From positions 1 through 64,000 of the forward strand of contig NZ_BONW01000017.1 of assembly GCF_016862915.1 (NCBI RefSeq): a DNA stretch of 64,000 bases. Reading direction: 5' to 3'. The position numbers were made by a program, and so were the translations under genes. The notes beneath the pieces are model-generated. The model had not been told where the DNA came from. It saw nothing but the letters and a program-made list of their open reading frames with translations, and ran no database searches. Positions within the stretch are counted from its first letter, which is position 1, and each line of letters opens with the position of its first letter. Below, in pieces: positions 8,583 to 16,620 of this stretch. This DNA is from Plantactinospora endophytica (GTDB lineage: Bacteria; Actinomycetota; Actinomycetes; Mycobacteriales; Micromonosporaceae).

Positions 8583-10154
8583 GTGACAGACTCGCGACTC
8601 GTGCCGCTCCGCCTCCCGCGCCCAGACCGTTCCGGGCTGCTCGCCGTCGTGCTGGGCGCGCTCGGGCTGACCTGGCGGATCTGGCTGACCGTGGTCGGCA
8701 CCCCGCCCACCAACAGCGACGAGGCCACCATGGGACTCGCCGCGCTGCACATCGCGCAGGGGCGGGACCTGCCGGTCTTCTTCTACGGCCAGCACTACAT
8801 GGGCACCATCGAGGCGTACCTGTCGGCGCCGCTCGTCGCGCTCGCCGGACCGTCGGTGACCGCGCTGCGGATCCCCACGCTGCTGCTATACGCCCTCTTC
8901 CTGGTGCTGATGTACGTGCTGGTCAAGCGCCTGTTCACCGCCGGGCTGGCGGTGCTGACCGTCGGGCTGCTGGCGCTCGGCTCCGACCGGATCGTCAAGA
9001 ACCAGTTGATCGCCGGCGGCGGCTATCCGGAGACTGCGCCGATGGTCGCCGGCCTGCTGCTGCTCACCTACCTGCTGGCCACCCGCGCCCAGACCCGCTG
9101 GTACGCCTTCGTCGGCTGGGGTGCCCTGCTCGGGCTGATCCTCTGGAACCACTGGCTGCCGGCGCCGTACCTGCTCGGCGCGGCGCTGGTGCTCGGCACG
9201 TCCCGGGTACTGACCCGGCGGGCCGTCGGGCTGGCCGGGGCCGGGCTGCTGGTCGGGGTACTGCCGCTGGTGGTCGGCAACGTGCAGGCCGGCTGGGGCA
9301 GCAACTCGATCGGGGTCTTCCTCCAGCTCAACGGGGCCGGTACCGACGCCGGGTGGTGGGACCGGGTCGTCGGCGGCGTCTGGCTGGGCCTGCCGCTCGG
9401 GATGGGACTCTGCGAGCCGAGCGCCTGTGCCGGCTGGTCGCTGTGGTGGGGACCGGTGCTGCTGGTCCTGCTCACCGTCGCCCTGGTGCTGTCGATCCGC
9501 CACCTGCGTGCCGCCGACCGGTCCGAGGCGGACGACCGATCCGAGGTGGGTGACCGATCCGAGGCCGTCGACCGGGTACGGCCGGCGATGTGGCTGGTGC
9601 TGGCCGCCGCCGGGCTGCTGAGCGTGCTCAGTTACGTACGCAGCCCGGCCGCCGCCGACTCGCCGGTCGAGAGCGCCCGCTACCTGTCGGTGCTGGCGAT
9701 CTCACTCCCGGTGGCGCTGTGGCCGCTCTACCGGATCGCCCGCAACGGTGATCGCCGGGCGCTGCCCGCCGCCGTGCCGATCGCCGCGCTGGCGGTGACC
9801 ATGCTCGCCGCCACGGTGAGCCTGACCGGCGCCGTACCCGAATACCGGGCGGACCGGGCGGACAAGGCGGCGATACTCGCGGCGCTGCGCGAACGGGACC
9901 TGACGTACGTGCACGGCGGCTACTGGACCTGCAACTGGATCACGTACCTGAGCGCGGAGCGGATCACCTGCGGTGTGGTCGACGACCGGCTCGACCGGGG
10001 ACTCAACCGGTACCCCGGCTACTGGCGCCCGTCGGCGCAGGCCGTACTGGCGCCGGTCGGCTCCCCGCTCGACGCCGAACTGGCCCGCCGGCTGCCCGGC
10101 ACCGCCCCGGAGGCCGTGGGCGGCTACCACCTCTACCCGGCACCGCCGGACTGA
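8583..10154 (+). CDS. multi-pass membrane protein, GT-C/ArnT-like glycosyltransferase
   Basis: Membrane protein of 523 residues with about ten hydrophobic helices. The N-terminal part resembles lipid-linked sugar transferases of the GT-C/ArnT (GT39, RgtA-D-like) type. The first loop carries NSDEATMGLAALHIAQG, with an acidic residue after helix 1 as expected for such enzymes, followed by FYGQHYMGTIEAYLSAP. The C-terminal soluble part has TYVHGGYWTCNWITYLSAE. GTG start at 8583. A short tandem coding repeat (DRSE x3) sits in a loop. The family is convincing at the level of topology and loop 1; donor and acceptor are unknown. Confidence 0.75.
   Translation: MTDSRLVPLRLPRPDRSGLLAVVLGALGLTWRIWLTVVGTPPTNSDEATMGLAALHIAQGRDLPVFFYGQHYMGTIEAYLSAPLVALAGPSVTALRIPTLLLYALFLVLMYVLVKRLFTAGLAVLTVGLLALGSDRIVKNQLIAGGGYPETAPMVAGLLLLTYLLATRAQTRWYAFVGWGALLGLILWNHWLPAPYLLGAALVLGTSRVLTRRAVGLAGAGLLVGVLPLVVGNVQAGWGSNSIGVFLQLNGAGTDAGWWDRVVGGVWLGLPLGMGLCEPSACAGWSLWWGPVLLVLLTVALVLSIRHLRAADRSEADDRSEVGDRSEAVDRVRPAMWLVLAAAGLLSVLSYVRSPAAADSPVESARYLSVLAISLPVALWPLYRIARNGDRRALPAAVPIAALAVTMLAATVSLTGAVPEYRADRADKAAILAALRERDLTYVHGGYWTCNWITYLSAERITCGVVDDRLDRGLNRYPGYWRPSAQAVLAPVGSPLDAELARRLPGTAPEAVGGYHLYPAPPD
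9516..9569 (+). repeat. 18-bp in-frame tandem repeat (3 copies)
   Basis: Three consecutive 18-base units encode DRSEAD, DRSEVG and DRSEAV in a charged loop of the membrane protein. The period is a multiple of three, so the frame is kept. Confidence 0.75.
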
Positions 10155-10197
10155 CTCGTCAGGTCCGGTGCGGCTGACCGCGACGTGCACCCGGAGA

Positions 10198-10236
10198 CGG
10201 CGATGGGCGCCCGCGAACCGCAGGCGCCCATCGTCG
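10198..10236. terminator. bidirectional hairpin terminator
   Basis: CGATGGGCGCC (10201-10211) and GGCGCCCATCG (10223-10233) are perfect 11-base arms, extendable to 14 pairs with one wobble, around an 11-base loop. It sits between the convergent membrane-protein and lon genes. No T-run, which is usual in high-GC actinomycetes. Confidence 0.65.
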
Positions 10237-10271
10237 CTACATGTCGCCGGTCGAGCCGGCCTGTTGCCCGG

Positions 10272-12614
10272 TCAGGCCGCGGCGAGTGCCGGGCCGTCGA
10301 CGGTGCCGAGTTCACCGAGGTCCTCGGCCGGCCGCAGGGCCAGCGCCAGGACGTCGGCCACGTCGGCCAGGGTGTGCACGGTCAGTGCCTCCCGGACCTC
10401 GGTCGGCAGGTCGTCCAGGTCCGGCTCGTTCCGGGCCGGGACGATCACCTCGGTCAGCCCCGCCCGGTGCGCGGCGAGCAGCTTCTGCTTCACCCCGCCG
10501 ATCGGGAGTACCCGGCCGGAGAGGGTGACCTCGCCGGTCATGCCGAACTCGGGGCGTACCGGCCGGCCGCTGGCCAGCGAGGCCAACGCGGTGACCATGG
10601 TGATGCCGGCACTCGGGCCGTCCTTGGGTACCGCGCCCGCCGGTACGTGCAGGTGGATCCGCCGCCCGGCCAGCGCGTTCGGGTCCAGCCCCAACGCCCG
10701 GCCGTTCGACCGGAGGTAGGAGAGCGCGATGTGCGCCGACTCCTTCATCACGTCGCCGAGCTGCCCGGTCAGGGTCAGCCCCGGCTCGCCCTCCATGCTG
10801 GTCGCCTCGATGAACAGCACGTCACCGCCGGCACCGGTCACCGCCAGCCCGGTCGCCACCCCGGGTACCGCCGTCCGCTCCGCCGACTCCGGCGTGAACT
10901 TCGGCCGGCCCAGGTAACTGGCCAGGTTGTCGGTGTCGACCCGTACCGGGTCGTCGGTCGAGGCGAGTGCGACCGCGACCTTGCGGAGGATCTTCGCCAG
11001 CGCGCGTTCGAGCTGGCGTACCCCCGCCTCGCGGGTGTGCTCGGCGGCGATCCGGCCCAGCGCCTCGTCCGAGACGCTGACCTCGTCGGCGGTCAGTCCG
11101 GCCCGCTCGATCTGCCGGGGCAGCAGGTGGTCCCGGGCGATCGCGACCTTCTCCTCCTCGGTGTAGCCGTCCAGCGTGACCAGCTCCATCCGGTCCAGCA
11201 GCGGGCCGGGGATCGCCTCCACCACGTTGGCGGTGGCCAGGAAGAGCACGTCGGACAGGTCGAGGTCGACCTCCAGGTAGTGGTCCCGGAAGGTGTGGTT
11301 CTGCGCCGGGTCCAGCACCTCCAGCAGGGCGGCGGCCGGGTCACCGGCGTACCCCGCCGAGATCTTGTCGACCTCGTCGAGCAGCACGACCGGGTTCATC
11401 GAGCCCGCCTCGCGCAGCGCCCGGACGATCCGACCGGGCAGCGCGCCGACGTACGTCCGGCGGTGGCCACGGATCTCGGCCTCGTCGCGGATGCCGCCGA
11501 GCGACACCCGGACGAACTTCCGGCCGAGCGCCCGGGCGACCGACTCGCCGAGGCTGGTCTTGCCGACTCCGGGCGGACCGCCCAGGGCCAGCACGGCGCC
11601 CGAGCCACGACCGCCGACGACCTGGAGGTTGCGGGCCGCGCGCCGGTTGCGCACCGCCAGGTACTCCAGGATGCGATCCTTCACGTCGGCCAGGCCGGCG
11701 TGGTCGGCGTCCAGCACCTCACGGGCCTGCACCAGGTCCGTGTTGTCCTCGGTACGCGTGCTCCACGGCATCTCCAGCACCGTGTCCAGCCAGGTACGGA
11801 TCCAGCCCGCCTCCGGGGACGCGTCGCTGGCCCGCTCCAGCTTGCCGACCTCGCGCATCGCCGCCTCGCGTACCTTCTCGGGCAGGTCGGCGGCCTCGAC
11901 CCGGGACCGGTAGTCGGCCGAGCCGTCCGGCTCGTCCTCGCCCAGTTCCTTGCGGATCGCGGCGAGCTGCTGGCGGAGCAGGAACTCGCGCTGGGACTTC
12001 TCCAGCCCTTCGCGGACGTCCGTGTTGATCCGCTCGGTGACCTCCTGCTCGGCCAGGTACGCCTTCACCCAGCCGACCAGCAGTTCGAGCCGGGCGGTCA
12101 CGTCCGGCGCGGCGAGCAGTTCGATCTTCTGTTCCAGGGTGAGCCACGGCGCGTAGCCGGCCGAGTCGGCCAGCTCGGTCAGGTCGGTCATCCGCTCGAC
12201 GGCGTCGATGACCTGCCAGGCACCGCGCTGTTGCAGCAGTGACGTCACCAGTGCCCGGTACTCCCGGGCGAGTTCCTTGGCCCGGCCGGCGGGCGCGGGC
12301 TCGTCGATCTGAACGGTCTCGACCCAGAGCGCCGCACCGGGTCCGGGTACGCCGGAGCCGATCCGTGCCCGGGCCTCACCGCGTACCACGGCGGCGGGCT
12401 CGCCGCTGGGCAGCCGGCCGACCTTCTCGATCGTGGCGACGACGCCGATGGAGCCGTACTCCCCGTCCACCCGGGGCACGGCCAGAAGCTTCTTGTCGCC
12501 GGTGGCCCGAGCGGCGTCCACCGCGGACTGGGTGGTCGCGTCCAGGGTCACCGGGATGACCATGCCGGGCAGAAGGACAGCGTCGGTCAGAGGAAGAACC
12601 GGAAGAGTTGCCAT
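10272..12614 (-). CDS. lon: ATP-dependent protease Lon
   Basis: Cytoplasmic AAA+ serine protease of 780 residues that degrades misfolded and regulatory proteins. The N-terminal substrate-binding domain starts LPVLPLTDAVLLPGM. The ATPase has Walker A GGPPGVGKTSL (about 350) and Walker B PVVLLDEVDKI. The C-terminal protease domain has the catalytic Ser in PKDGPSAGITMV (about 667) and Lys in GGVKQKLLAAHRAG (about 708). A frame extending 13 residues upstream was rejected: the ATG at 12612-12614 begins the conserved domain and has AGGTG before it. A HAIR element 20-40 bases upstream implies HspR heat-shock control, as reported for Streptomyces lon. Confidence 0.97.
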   Translation of the reverse strand: MATLPVLPLTDAVLLPGMVIPVTLDATTQSAVDAARATGDKKLLAVPRVDGEYGSIGVVATIEKVGRLPSGEPAAVVRGEARARIGSGVPGPGAALWVETVQIDEPAPAGRAKELAREYRALVTSLLQQRGAWQVIDAVERMTDLTELADSAGYAPWLTLEQKIELLAAPDVTARLELLVGWVKAYLAEQEVTERINTDVREGLEKSQREFLLRQQLAAIRKELGEDEPDGSADYRSRVEAADLPEKVREAAMREVGKLERASDASPEAGWIRTWLDTVLEMPWSTRTEDNTDLVQAREVLDADHAGLADVKDRILEYLAVRNRRAARNLQVVGGRGSGAVLALGGPPGVGKTSLGESVARALGRKFVRVSLGGIRDEAEIRGHRRTYVGALPGRIVRALREAGSMNPVVLLDEVDKISAGYAGDPAAALLEVLDPAQNHTFRDHYLEVDLDLSDVLFLATANVVEAIPGPLLDRMELVTLDGYTEEEKVAIARDHLLPRQIERAGLTADEVSVSDEALGRIAAEHTREAGVRQLERALAKILRKVAVALASTDDPVRVDTDNLASYLGRPKFTPESAERTAVPGVATGLAVTGAGGDVLFIEATSMEGEPGLTLTGQLGDVMKESAHIALSYLRSNGRALGLDPNALAGRRIHLHVPAGAVPKDGPSAGITMVTALASLASGRPVRPEFGMTGEVTLSGRVLPIGGVKQKLLAAHRAGLTEVIVPARNEPDLDDLPTEVREALTVHTLADVADVLALALRPAEDLGELGTVDGPALAAA

Positions 12615-12633
12615 CAAACACCTGCCATCGTTA

Positions 12634-12654
12634 GTTGAGCTTGTACGACTCAAG
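12634..12654 (-). promoter_or_regulatory. HAIR element (HspR operator) upstream of lon
   Basis: On the minus strand CTTGAGT-N7-GCTCAAC matches the HAIR consensus CTTGAGT-N7-ACTCAAG: the first half-site is perfect and 5 of 7 bases of the second agree. It begins 20 bases upstream of the lon start codon, where a bound repressor would block transcription. Confidence 0.8.
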
Positions 12655-12731
12655 TAACAAACGGTGCTCCATGTTCCGGCTTGTGACCCAGGCCACTCCC
12701 CGACATCCGCCCCGTACGGCGAACCGGCTGG

Positions 12732-13778
12732 TCAGGCCGGTGGAGGACGACCCGGCTGATAGGGAATGAACAGCCCGCCCCGGGCCGCCCGGACCAGTGC
12801 GCTGTGCCGGTCCGGAGCGCCGAGCTTCGCCGTGACGCGTACGGCCGTCTCGACAACGCTGTAGACCGGCAGATCCAGCCCGACCGCTATCCGCTGGTCG
12901 GACCAGCCCTCCAGCAGCAGGCCCACCAGTACCAACTCCCGGCGGGTCAGCACCGACCGGCCGGCGGGCACCGGAGACAGCACCAGTACCCCGACGACGT
13001 GCGGCGGGCCGGTGGGACAGGCCAACACGGTGGCCTGGAGCAGCCCGCCGCAGTCGTCGGGTTCGTTGGTCTTGCCCGAGACCGGCCAGCGGAACGAGGC
13101 GGAGCCGCCGCCCTCGCCGGCCTGGCGCAGGGCGACGCCGGGCAGTGCCGAGTCCGGCTCCAACAGCGGATGCCCGGACAGGCCGGGCAGCGGGCGCACC
13201 TCACCGCACTCCGTCAGTACCGCCCCCGCCTGGGCATCCCGCACCACCTGGGCCAGCACCGCCAGCGACCGCACCGGGTCGACGGCGGTGGCGATCCGGG
13301 GAGCCAGCGCCCCGACGAGGTCCCGCTCGGCGTCGCTCGGCCGGCCGGCGTCGTCGGTGCACATGACGAGTACGCCCACATGCCGGTGGTCCGGGGTGAA
13401 CAGGCCGACCGCCACCCCGCCCGAGAAACCCGCCGGAAAGTAGTACTCGCCCCAGATCGGCAGGTCGCCGAGGGGAATCGGCGAGTCGCGGGCCGACTGC
13501 GGCTCCGGCGAGCTGGCCAGCCCGACCAACTCGATCTGCTCCAGCAGCGGCGTGGTGCCGAAGTAGTCCCGGGTCCGGGTGTCGTACCCGAAGCTGGCGA
13601 TCTCGGCGTAGCGACCGTGCCGGTCGTCGAGGAGCGCCAGCCAGCCGGCCTGTACCGCCGGCACCACCCGGCGCAGTTGCGACAGCAGTTCCGCCGGTGC
13701 GTCGACCTGCTGGGCTGTCCGGGCGAACTGCGTCACGTCACGGACGACGTTCGGCGTCGCCGGTGGAAGACCACTCAT
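12732..13778 (-). CDS. LuxR-like regulator, GAF-like sensor, divergent HTH (paralogue 1)
   Basis: Protein of 348 residues. The N-terminal two-thirds looks like a GAF-type sensor; hallmarks shared by the three paralogues here include YYFPAGF..G, AVGLFTPDHRHVG and the following DPVRSL helix. The C-terminal 65 residues align with a LuxR helix-turn-helix (LTRRELVLVGLLLEGWSDQ), but the recognition-helix signature TVxxH is replaced by SVVETAV. The family-specific tail ends GGLFIPYQ. It is the last gene of a three-gene tandem array, 38 bases after paralogue 2. The ligand and targets are unknown. Confidence 0.75.
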   Translation of the reverse strand: MSGLPPATPNVVRDVTQFARTAQQVDAPAELLSQLRRVVPAVQAGWLALLDDRHGRYAEIASFGYDTRTRDYFGTTPLLEQIELVGLASSPEPQSARDSPIPLGDLPIWGEYYFPAGFSGGVAVGLFTPDHRHVGVLVMCTDDAGRPSDAERDLVGALAPRIATAVDPVRSLAVLAQVVRDAQAGAVLTECGEVRPLPGLSGHPLLEPDSALPGVALRQAGEGGGSASFRWPVSGKTNEPDDCGGLLQATVLACPTGPPHVVGVLVLSPVPAGRSVLTRRELVLVGLLLEGWSDQRIAVGLDLPVYSVVETAVRVTAKLGAPDRHSALVRAARGGLFIPYQPGRPPPA

Positions 13779-13816
13779 CACGCTACTTCCTGGGCGCGGG
13801 CCGGCCCACGGCGTGG

Positions 13817-14848
13817 TCAGCGCCGGGTCCGGGCCAGGGGCTGGGGGACGTACAGGCCCAGGCGCAGCGCGCGGACGGCGGCCAGGGTACGGCTCGGGGC
13901 CTGCAGTTTGTTCAGGATGTGTTCCATGTGCGCGGCGACCGTGCGTTGGGTGATCACCAACTGGCTCGCCATCCGCTGGTTGGACCAGCCGTCGACGAGC
14001 AGGCCGAGGATCTCCAACTCCCGCCTCGTCAACCCGCGCAGATCTGTCGCGGGTGCGGTCAGCACCACCGCGAGCAGGTGTGCCGGCGCCGAGGCCGGAC
14101 AGGGCAGCACGGTCACCTGGAGGTGCCCGTCGGCCCCGCCCGGTACCCGGTACGGACACAGGAACGAATTGTGCACATAGCCCTCGGCCAGGCTCGCCGC
14201 CGCCACCGCCAGCACCGGCGATCCGGGCTGGAGCACGGGGTGCCCCGGCAGGCCGGGCAGTGCCAGCACGTTGCCGGCCCGGGTCAGCACCACCCCGGAC
14301 TGCGCGTCCGCGACGATCCGGGACAGCGTGATGATCGACCGCATCGGGTCGACGGCGTCGGCCAGTACCGGGGTGAGCAGCCCGAGGAAGTCCCGGGCCT
14401 GGTCACTCGGATGCTCCGGGTCGTCGGTGTGCAGGGTGATCAGCCCGAGGTGCCGGCCGTCCGAGCTGAACAGGGTGAGCCCGATCCCCTCCCGGAAGCC
14501 CGCCGGCTCCAGGTGTTCCGCCCAGGAGGGCAGCTCGCTCGGCGGCACGGGAGCGTCACGTACGCACATCGGCGGGCGGTTCCGGTCCATGCCGAGCAAC
14601 TCCATCTCACGGTAGTGCTCCGAGCTGCGCAAATAGGCGAGAATCGCCTCGTCGTAACCGGACTCGCCCAGCGCCTGGAACTCCCGTAGCTCCGGGTTGA
14701 GCACATGCATCATCGAGCTGGCGTACGGCACCAGCCGGTACAGCACCGCCAGCAGTTCCGGAACGCGGTCGTCAACGTCTCCCGGTAACGCCGCGACCCC
14801 CTCCAGGTCGGACATGATCTCGGCGGCACCGGGGGGCAGGTCAACCAT
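13817..14848 (-). CDS. LuxR-family regulator, GAF-like sensor (paralogue 2, intact HTH)
   Basis: Protein of 343 residues with the same layout as its neighbours: a GAF-like region (residues about 25-200, with GIGLTLFSSDGRHLGLITLHT), a linker, and a canonical LuxR-type helix-turn-helix at the C-terminus (LTRRELEILGLLVDGWSNQ, then RTVAAHMEHILNKLQAPSR). This is the only one of the three that keeps the TVxxH recognition helix. The tail GLYVPQP matches the GLFIP and GWFIP ends of the other two. It probably binds DNA as a dimer; the signal is unknown. Confidence 0.85.
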   Translation of the reverse strand: MVDLPPGAAEIMSDLEGVAALPGDVDDRVPELLAVLYRLVPYASSMMHVLNPELREFQALGESGYDEAILAYLRSSEHYREMELLGMDRNRPPMCVRDAPVPPSELPSWAEHLEPAGFREGIGLTLFSSDGRHLGLITLHTDDPEHPSDQARDFLGLLTPVLADAVDPMRSIITLSRIVADAQSGVVLTRAGNVLALPGLPGHPVLQPGSPVLAVAAASLAEGYVHNSFLCPYRVPGGADGHLQVTVLPCPASAPAHLLAVVLTAPATDLRGLTRRELEILGLLVDGWSNQRMASQLVITQRTVAAHMEHILNKLQAPSRTLAAVRALRLGLYVPQPLARTRR

Positions 14849-14972
14849 CCCCCGAGCCGGTGCGCCGAGCCATCGCCCGCATGCTGATCCACTCCTCGCC
14901 GTCTCGGCGGTCCTGTCGATCGAGGACGTCCCGCACTGCTGCGGTTACCTAAGAGAACGGCGAGCGCCGCCC

Positions 14973-15066
14973 CCGGACACGGCGATCATGCGAGCCGGCT
15001 TCAGCCCATCGGCGCGGTACCGGACACGGCGATCATGCGAGGCGGCTTCAGCCCATCGGCGCCGTG
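14973..15066. repeat. 47-bp tandem repeat, two copies, across a stop codon
   Basis: Units 14973-15019 and 15020-15066 are identical at 44 of 47 positions. The right-hand unit contains the last codons and stop of the minus-strand LuxR-like gene (GTAPMG-stop). The left-hand unit, downstream of that gene, again spells GTAPMG-stop but in another reading frame. Confidence 0.85.
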
Positions 15067-16112
15067 CCGGAGAGATGCGGGATGAACCAGCCCCAGCGGG
15101 CGGCCCGGAGCAGGGCGACGTGCCGGTCCGGGGCCTGTAGGGCGGAGATGCTTCGCTCCACCGCCTGGCCGACCGCCTCGATCGGCAGGTCGAGACCGAC
15201 TGCGACACGCTCGTCCGTCCAGCCCGCCAGCAGCAGACCCAGCAGCACCAGCTCGCGCAGGTTCAGCGGGCACCGGCCGGCCGGCAGCGGGGCGAGCATC
15301 GCGACCCCGACCAGCGGCGCCAGTGCGGCGGCGCAGCCCAGCACCACCACCCGGAGCAGCCCGTCCCGCCCCTCCCACCGGCCACCCACCCGTCGGGACG
15401 ACCGCCGCCGGGGCGACTGGACGGGCCAGAGGAACGAGACCGAGCCCTCACCCCGGGGCGCGTGCTCGTCGAGTACCGCCAGCAGGGTCGAACCCACCGC
15501 CAGCAGCGGATGTCCGGGCAGGCCGGGCAGCGGCAGCGGATCACCCACCCGGGTCAGCACCATCCCGGCTTCGGCGTCGTGCACGACTCTGGCCAGTACC
15601 GACAGCGACCGCAACGGATCGAGAGTGGCGGCGATCCGGGGAGCCAGTACGCCGATCAGGGCCCGCTCCGCGTCGGTGGGATGGTCCGCGCCCTCGGTAC
15701 TGAGCACGAGCATGCCGAGGTGGCGGCGGTCCGGTCCGAAGAGCCCGACCGCCAGGCCCTCCCGGTACCCGGCCGGAAAGTAGTAGTCGCTCCAGATCGG
15801 GTACTCGGCGGCCGGGGTCGGCAGGTCCCGGCCCCGGTACGGCACCGGCGACTCGGTCAACCCCGCCTGCTCGGCCTGCCGCACCACCTCCCAGGTGCCG
15901 AAGTAGTTCCGGATCCGGTCGTCGTAGCCGGTGCTGGCCACCTCGGCGAAGCGCTGCTGCCGCTCGTCGAAGAGGGACAGCCAGGCAGCGTCGTACGGCA
16001 CCACCCGGCGCAGCAGGGACAGCCACTGCGCCGTCCGGTCGGCTCCGACCGGGCCCGCGACGATCGCCGCCGCCTCCCGAAAGAGGTCGGGCAGTGCGGG
16101 GGAACGCGTCAT
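15048..16112 (-). CDS. LuxR-like regulator, GAF-like sensor, divergent HTH (paralogue 3)
   Basis: Protein of 354 residues and first gene of the three-member array. The GAF-like part (YYFPAGYREGLAVGLFGPDRRHLG) is closest to paralogue 1. The C-terminal LuxR-like helix-turn-helix (LNLRELVLLGLLLAGWTDE) has lost the usual T-R-E start and the TVxxH recognition motif (AVGQAVE instead). The tail reads GWFIPHLSG. The ATG at 16110-16112 has GGAG 7 bases upstream, although the frame runs open much further. The 3' end is duplicated downstream (47-bp repeat). A 199-base gap separates it from paralogue 2. Confidence 0.75.
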   Translation of the reverse strand: MTRSPALPDLFREAAAIVAGPVGADRTAQWLSLLRRVVPYDAAWLSLFDERQQRFAEVASTGYDDRIRNYFGTWEVVRQAEQAGLTESPVPYRGRDLPTPAAEYPIWSDYYFPAGYREGLAVGLFGPDRRHLGMLVLSTEGADHPTDAERALIGVLAPRIAATLDPLRSLSVLARVVHDAEAGMVLTRVGDPLPLPGLPGHPLLAVGSTLLAVLDEHAPRGEGSVSFLWPVQSPRRRSSRRVGGRWEGRDGLLRVVVLGCAAALAPLVGVAMLAPLPAGRCPLNLRELVLLGLLLAGWTDERVAVGLDLPIEAVGQAVERSISALQAPDRHVALLRAARWGWFIPHLSGTAPMG

Positions 16113-16603
16113 CTTCTGCTCCGGCTCGATGATCGTGATCGTGGCACTACAGGCCCAGCCGGAGCGCGAATACGGCCGCCCGGGTCCGGGACGGCGCCGC
16201 CGCACCGTGAAGAGTTCCGCGGTCCGTTCGGCAACGCCGGCCGACGACGGGGCGAGCCGCTCCCGGCTGCCTCTCATATCGGCAGACCTGTCAATCGACA
16301 GCACCGGCACAGGTGCGATTACCTTGGTAAACGCCGGTCGGCACCGCAGGACACGCGACATCCGGTCCGGAGGAGAAGCCGGCCCGGGTGCGGACGGTCG
16401 CCGTACCGGCGTGGTGGTCGTGGAGGGCGCGCACGCTCCGGCGCGCCCTCCACCCCGGACCCGACGGTCGCCGGCCGGTCGCCGTCCGACCCGCGCCGAT
16501 TCCCGCCCTGCCGGGCCGGCGGACGCCCAACTGGGCTGGCAGGCGGCTAACCGGCTGGCAGGCGGCCAACTGGCTGGCAGGCGGCCAACTGGCTGGCAGG
16601 CGG
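16113..16603. other. intergenic region with operator-like palindromes
   Basis: No gene is supported in these 491 bases. The part upstream of LuxR paralogue 3 holds CTGTCAATCGACAG (16288-16301, arms CTGTC/GACAG), then GCACC...GGTGC and TTACC..GGTAA within 50 bases, an arrangement that could be an operator cluster. The far end carries the 19-bp tandem repeat. Confidence 0.4.
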
Positions 16604-16620
16604 CTAACCGGGCTGGCAGA
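16534..16620. repeat. 19-bp tandem repeat (4 copies plus partial) at gene end
   Basis: Units start at 16534, 16553, 16572 and 16591 (core GGCTGGCAGGCGGC[T/C]AAC), with a truncated copy at 16611. The stop codon (TAG, 16606-16604 on the minus strand) of the secreted FN3-CBM2 gene lies in the fourth unit; its C-terminal CQPG is part of the repeat. Units 1-3 lie downstream of that gene. Confidence 0.9.

Noticed and set aside
10185-12242. A 685-codon plus-strand frame opposite lon
   Set aside because: Same mirror effect; lon has every catalytic motif on the minus strand.
16288-16301. lux box for an acyl-homoserine-lactone receptor
   Set aside because: Spacing is shorter than a lux box, and the proteins carry a GAF-like domain, not an autoinducer-binding one.
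16534-16620. Repeat read as a coding repeat of a longer protein
   Set aside because: The TAG in unit four ends the FN3-CBM2 frame just after the CBM2 terminal cysteine, which is where the module normally ends.
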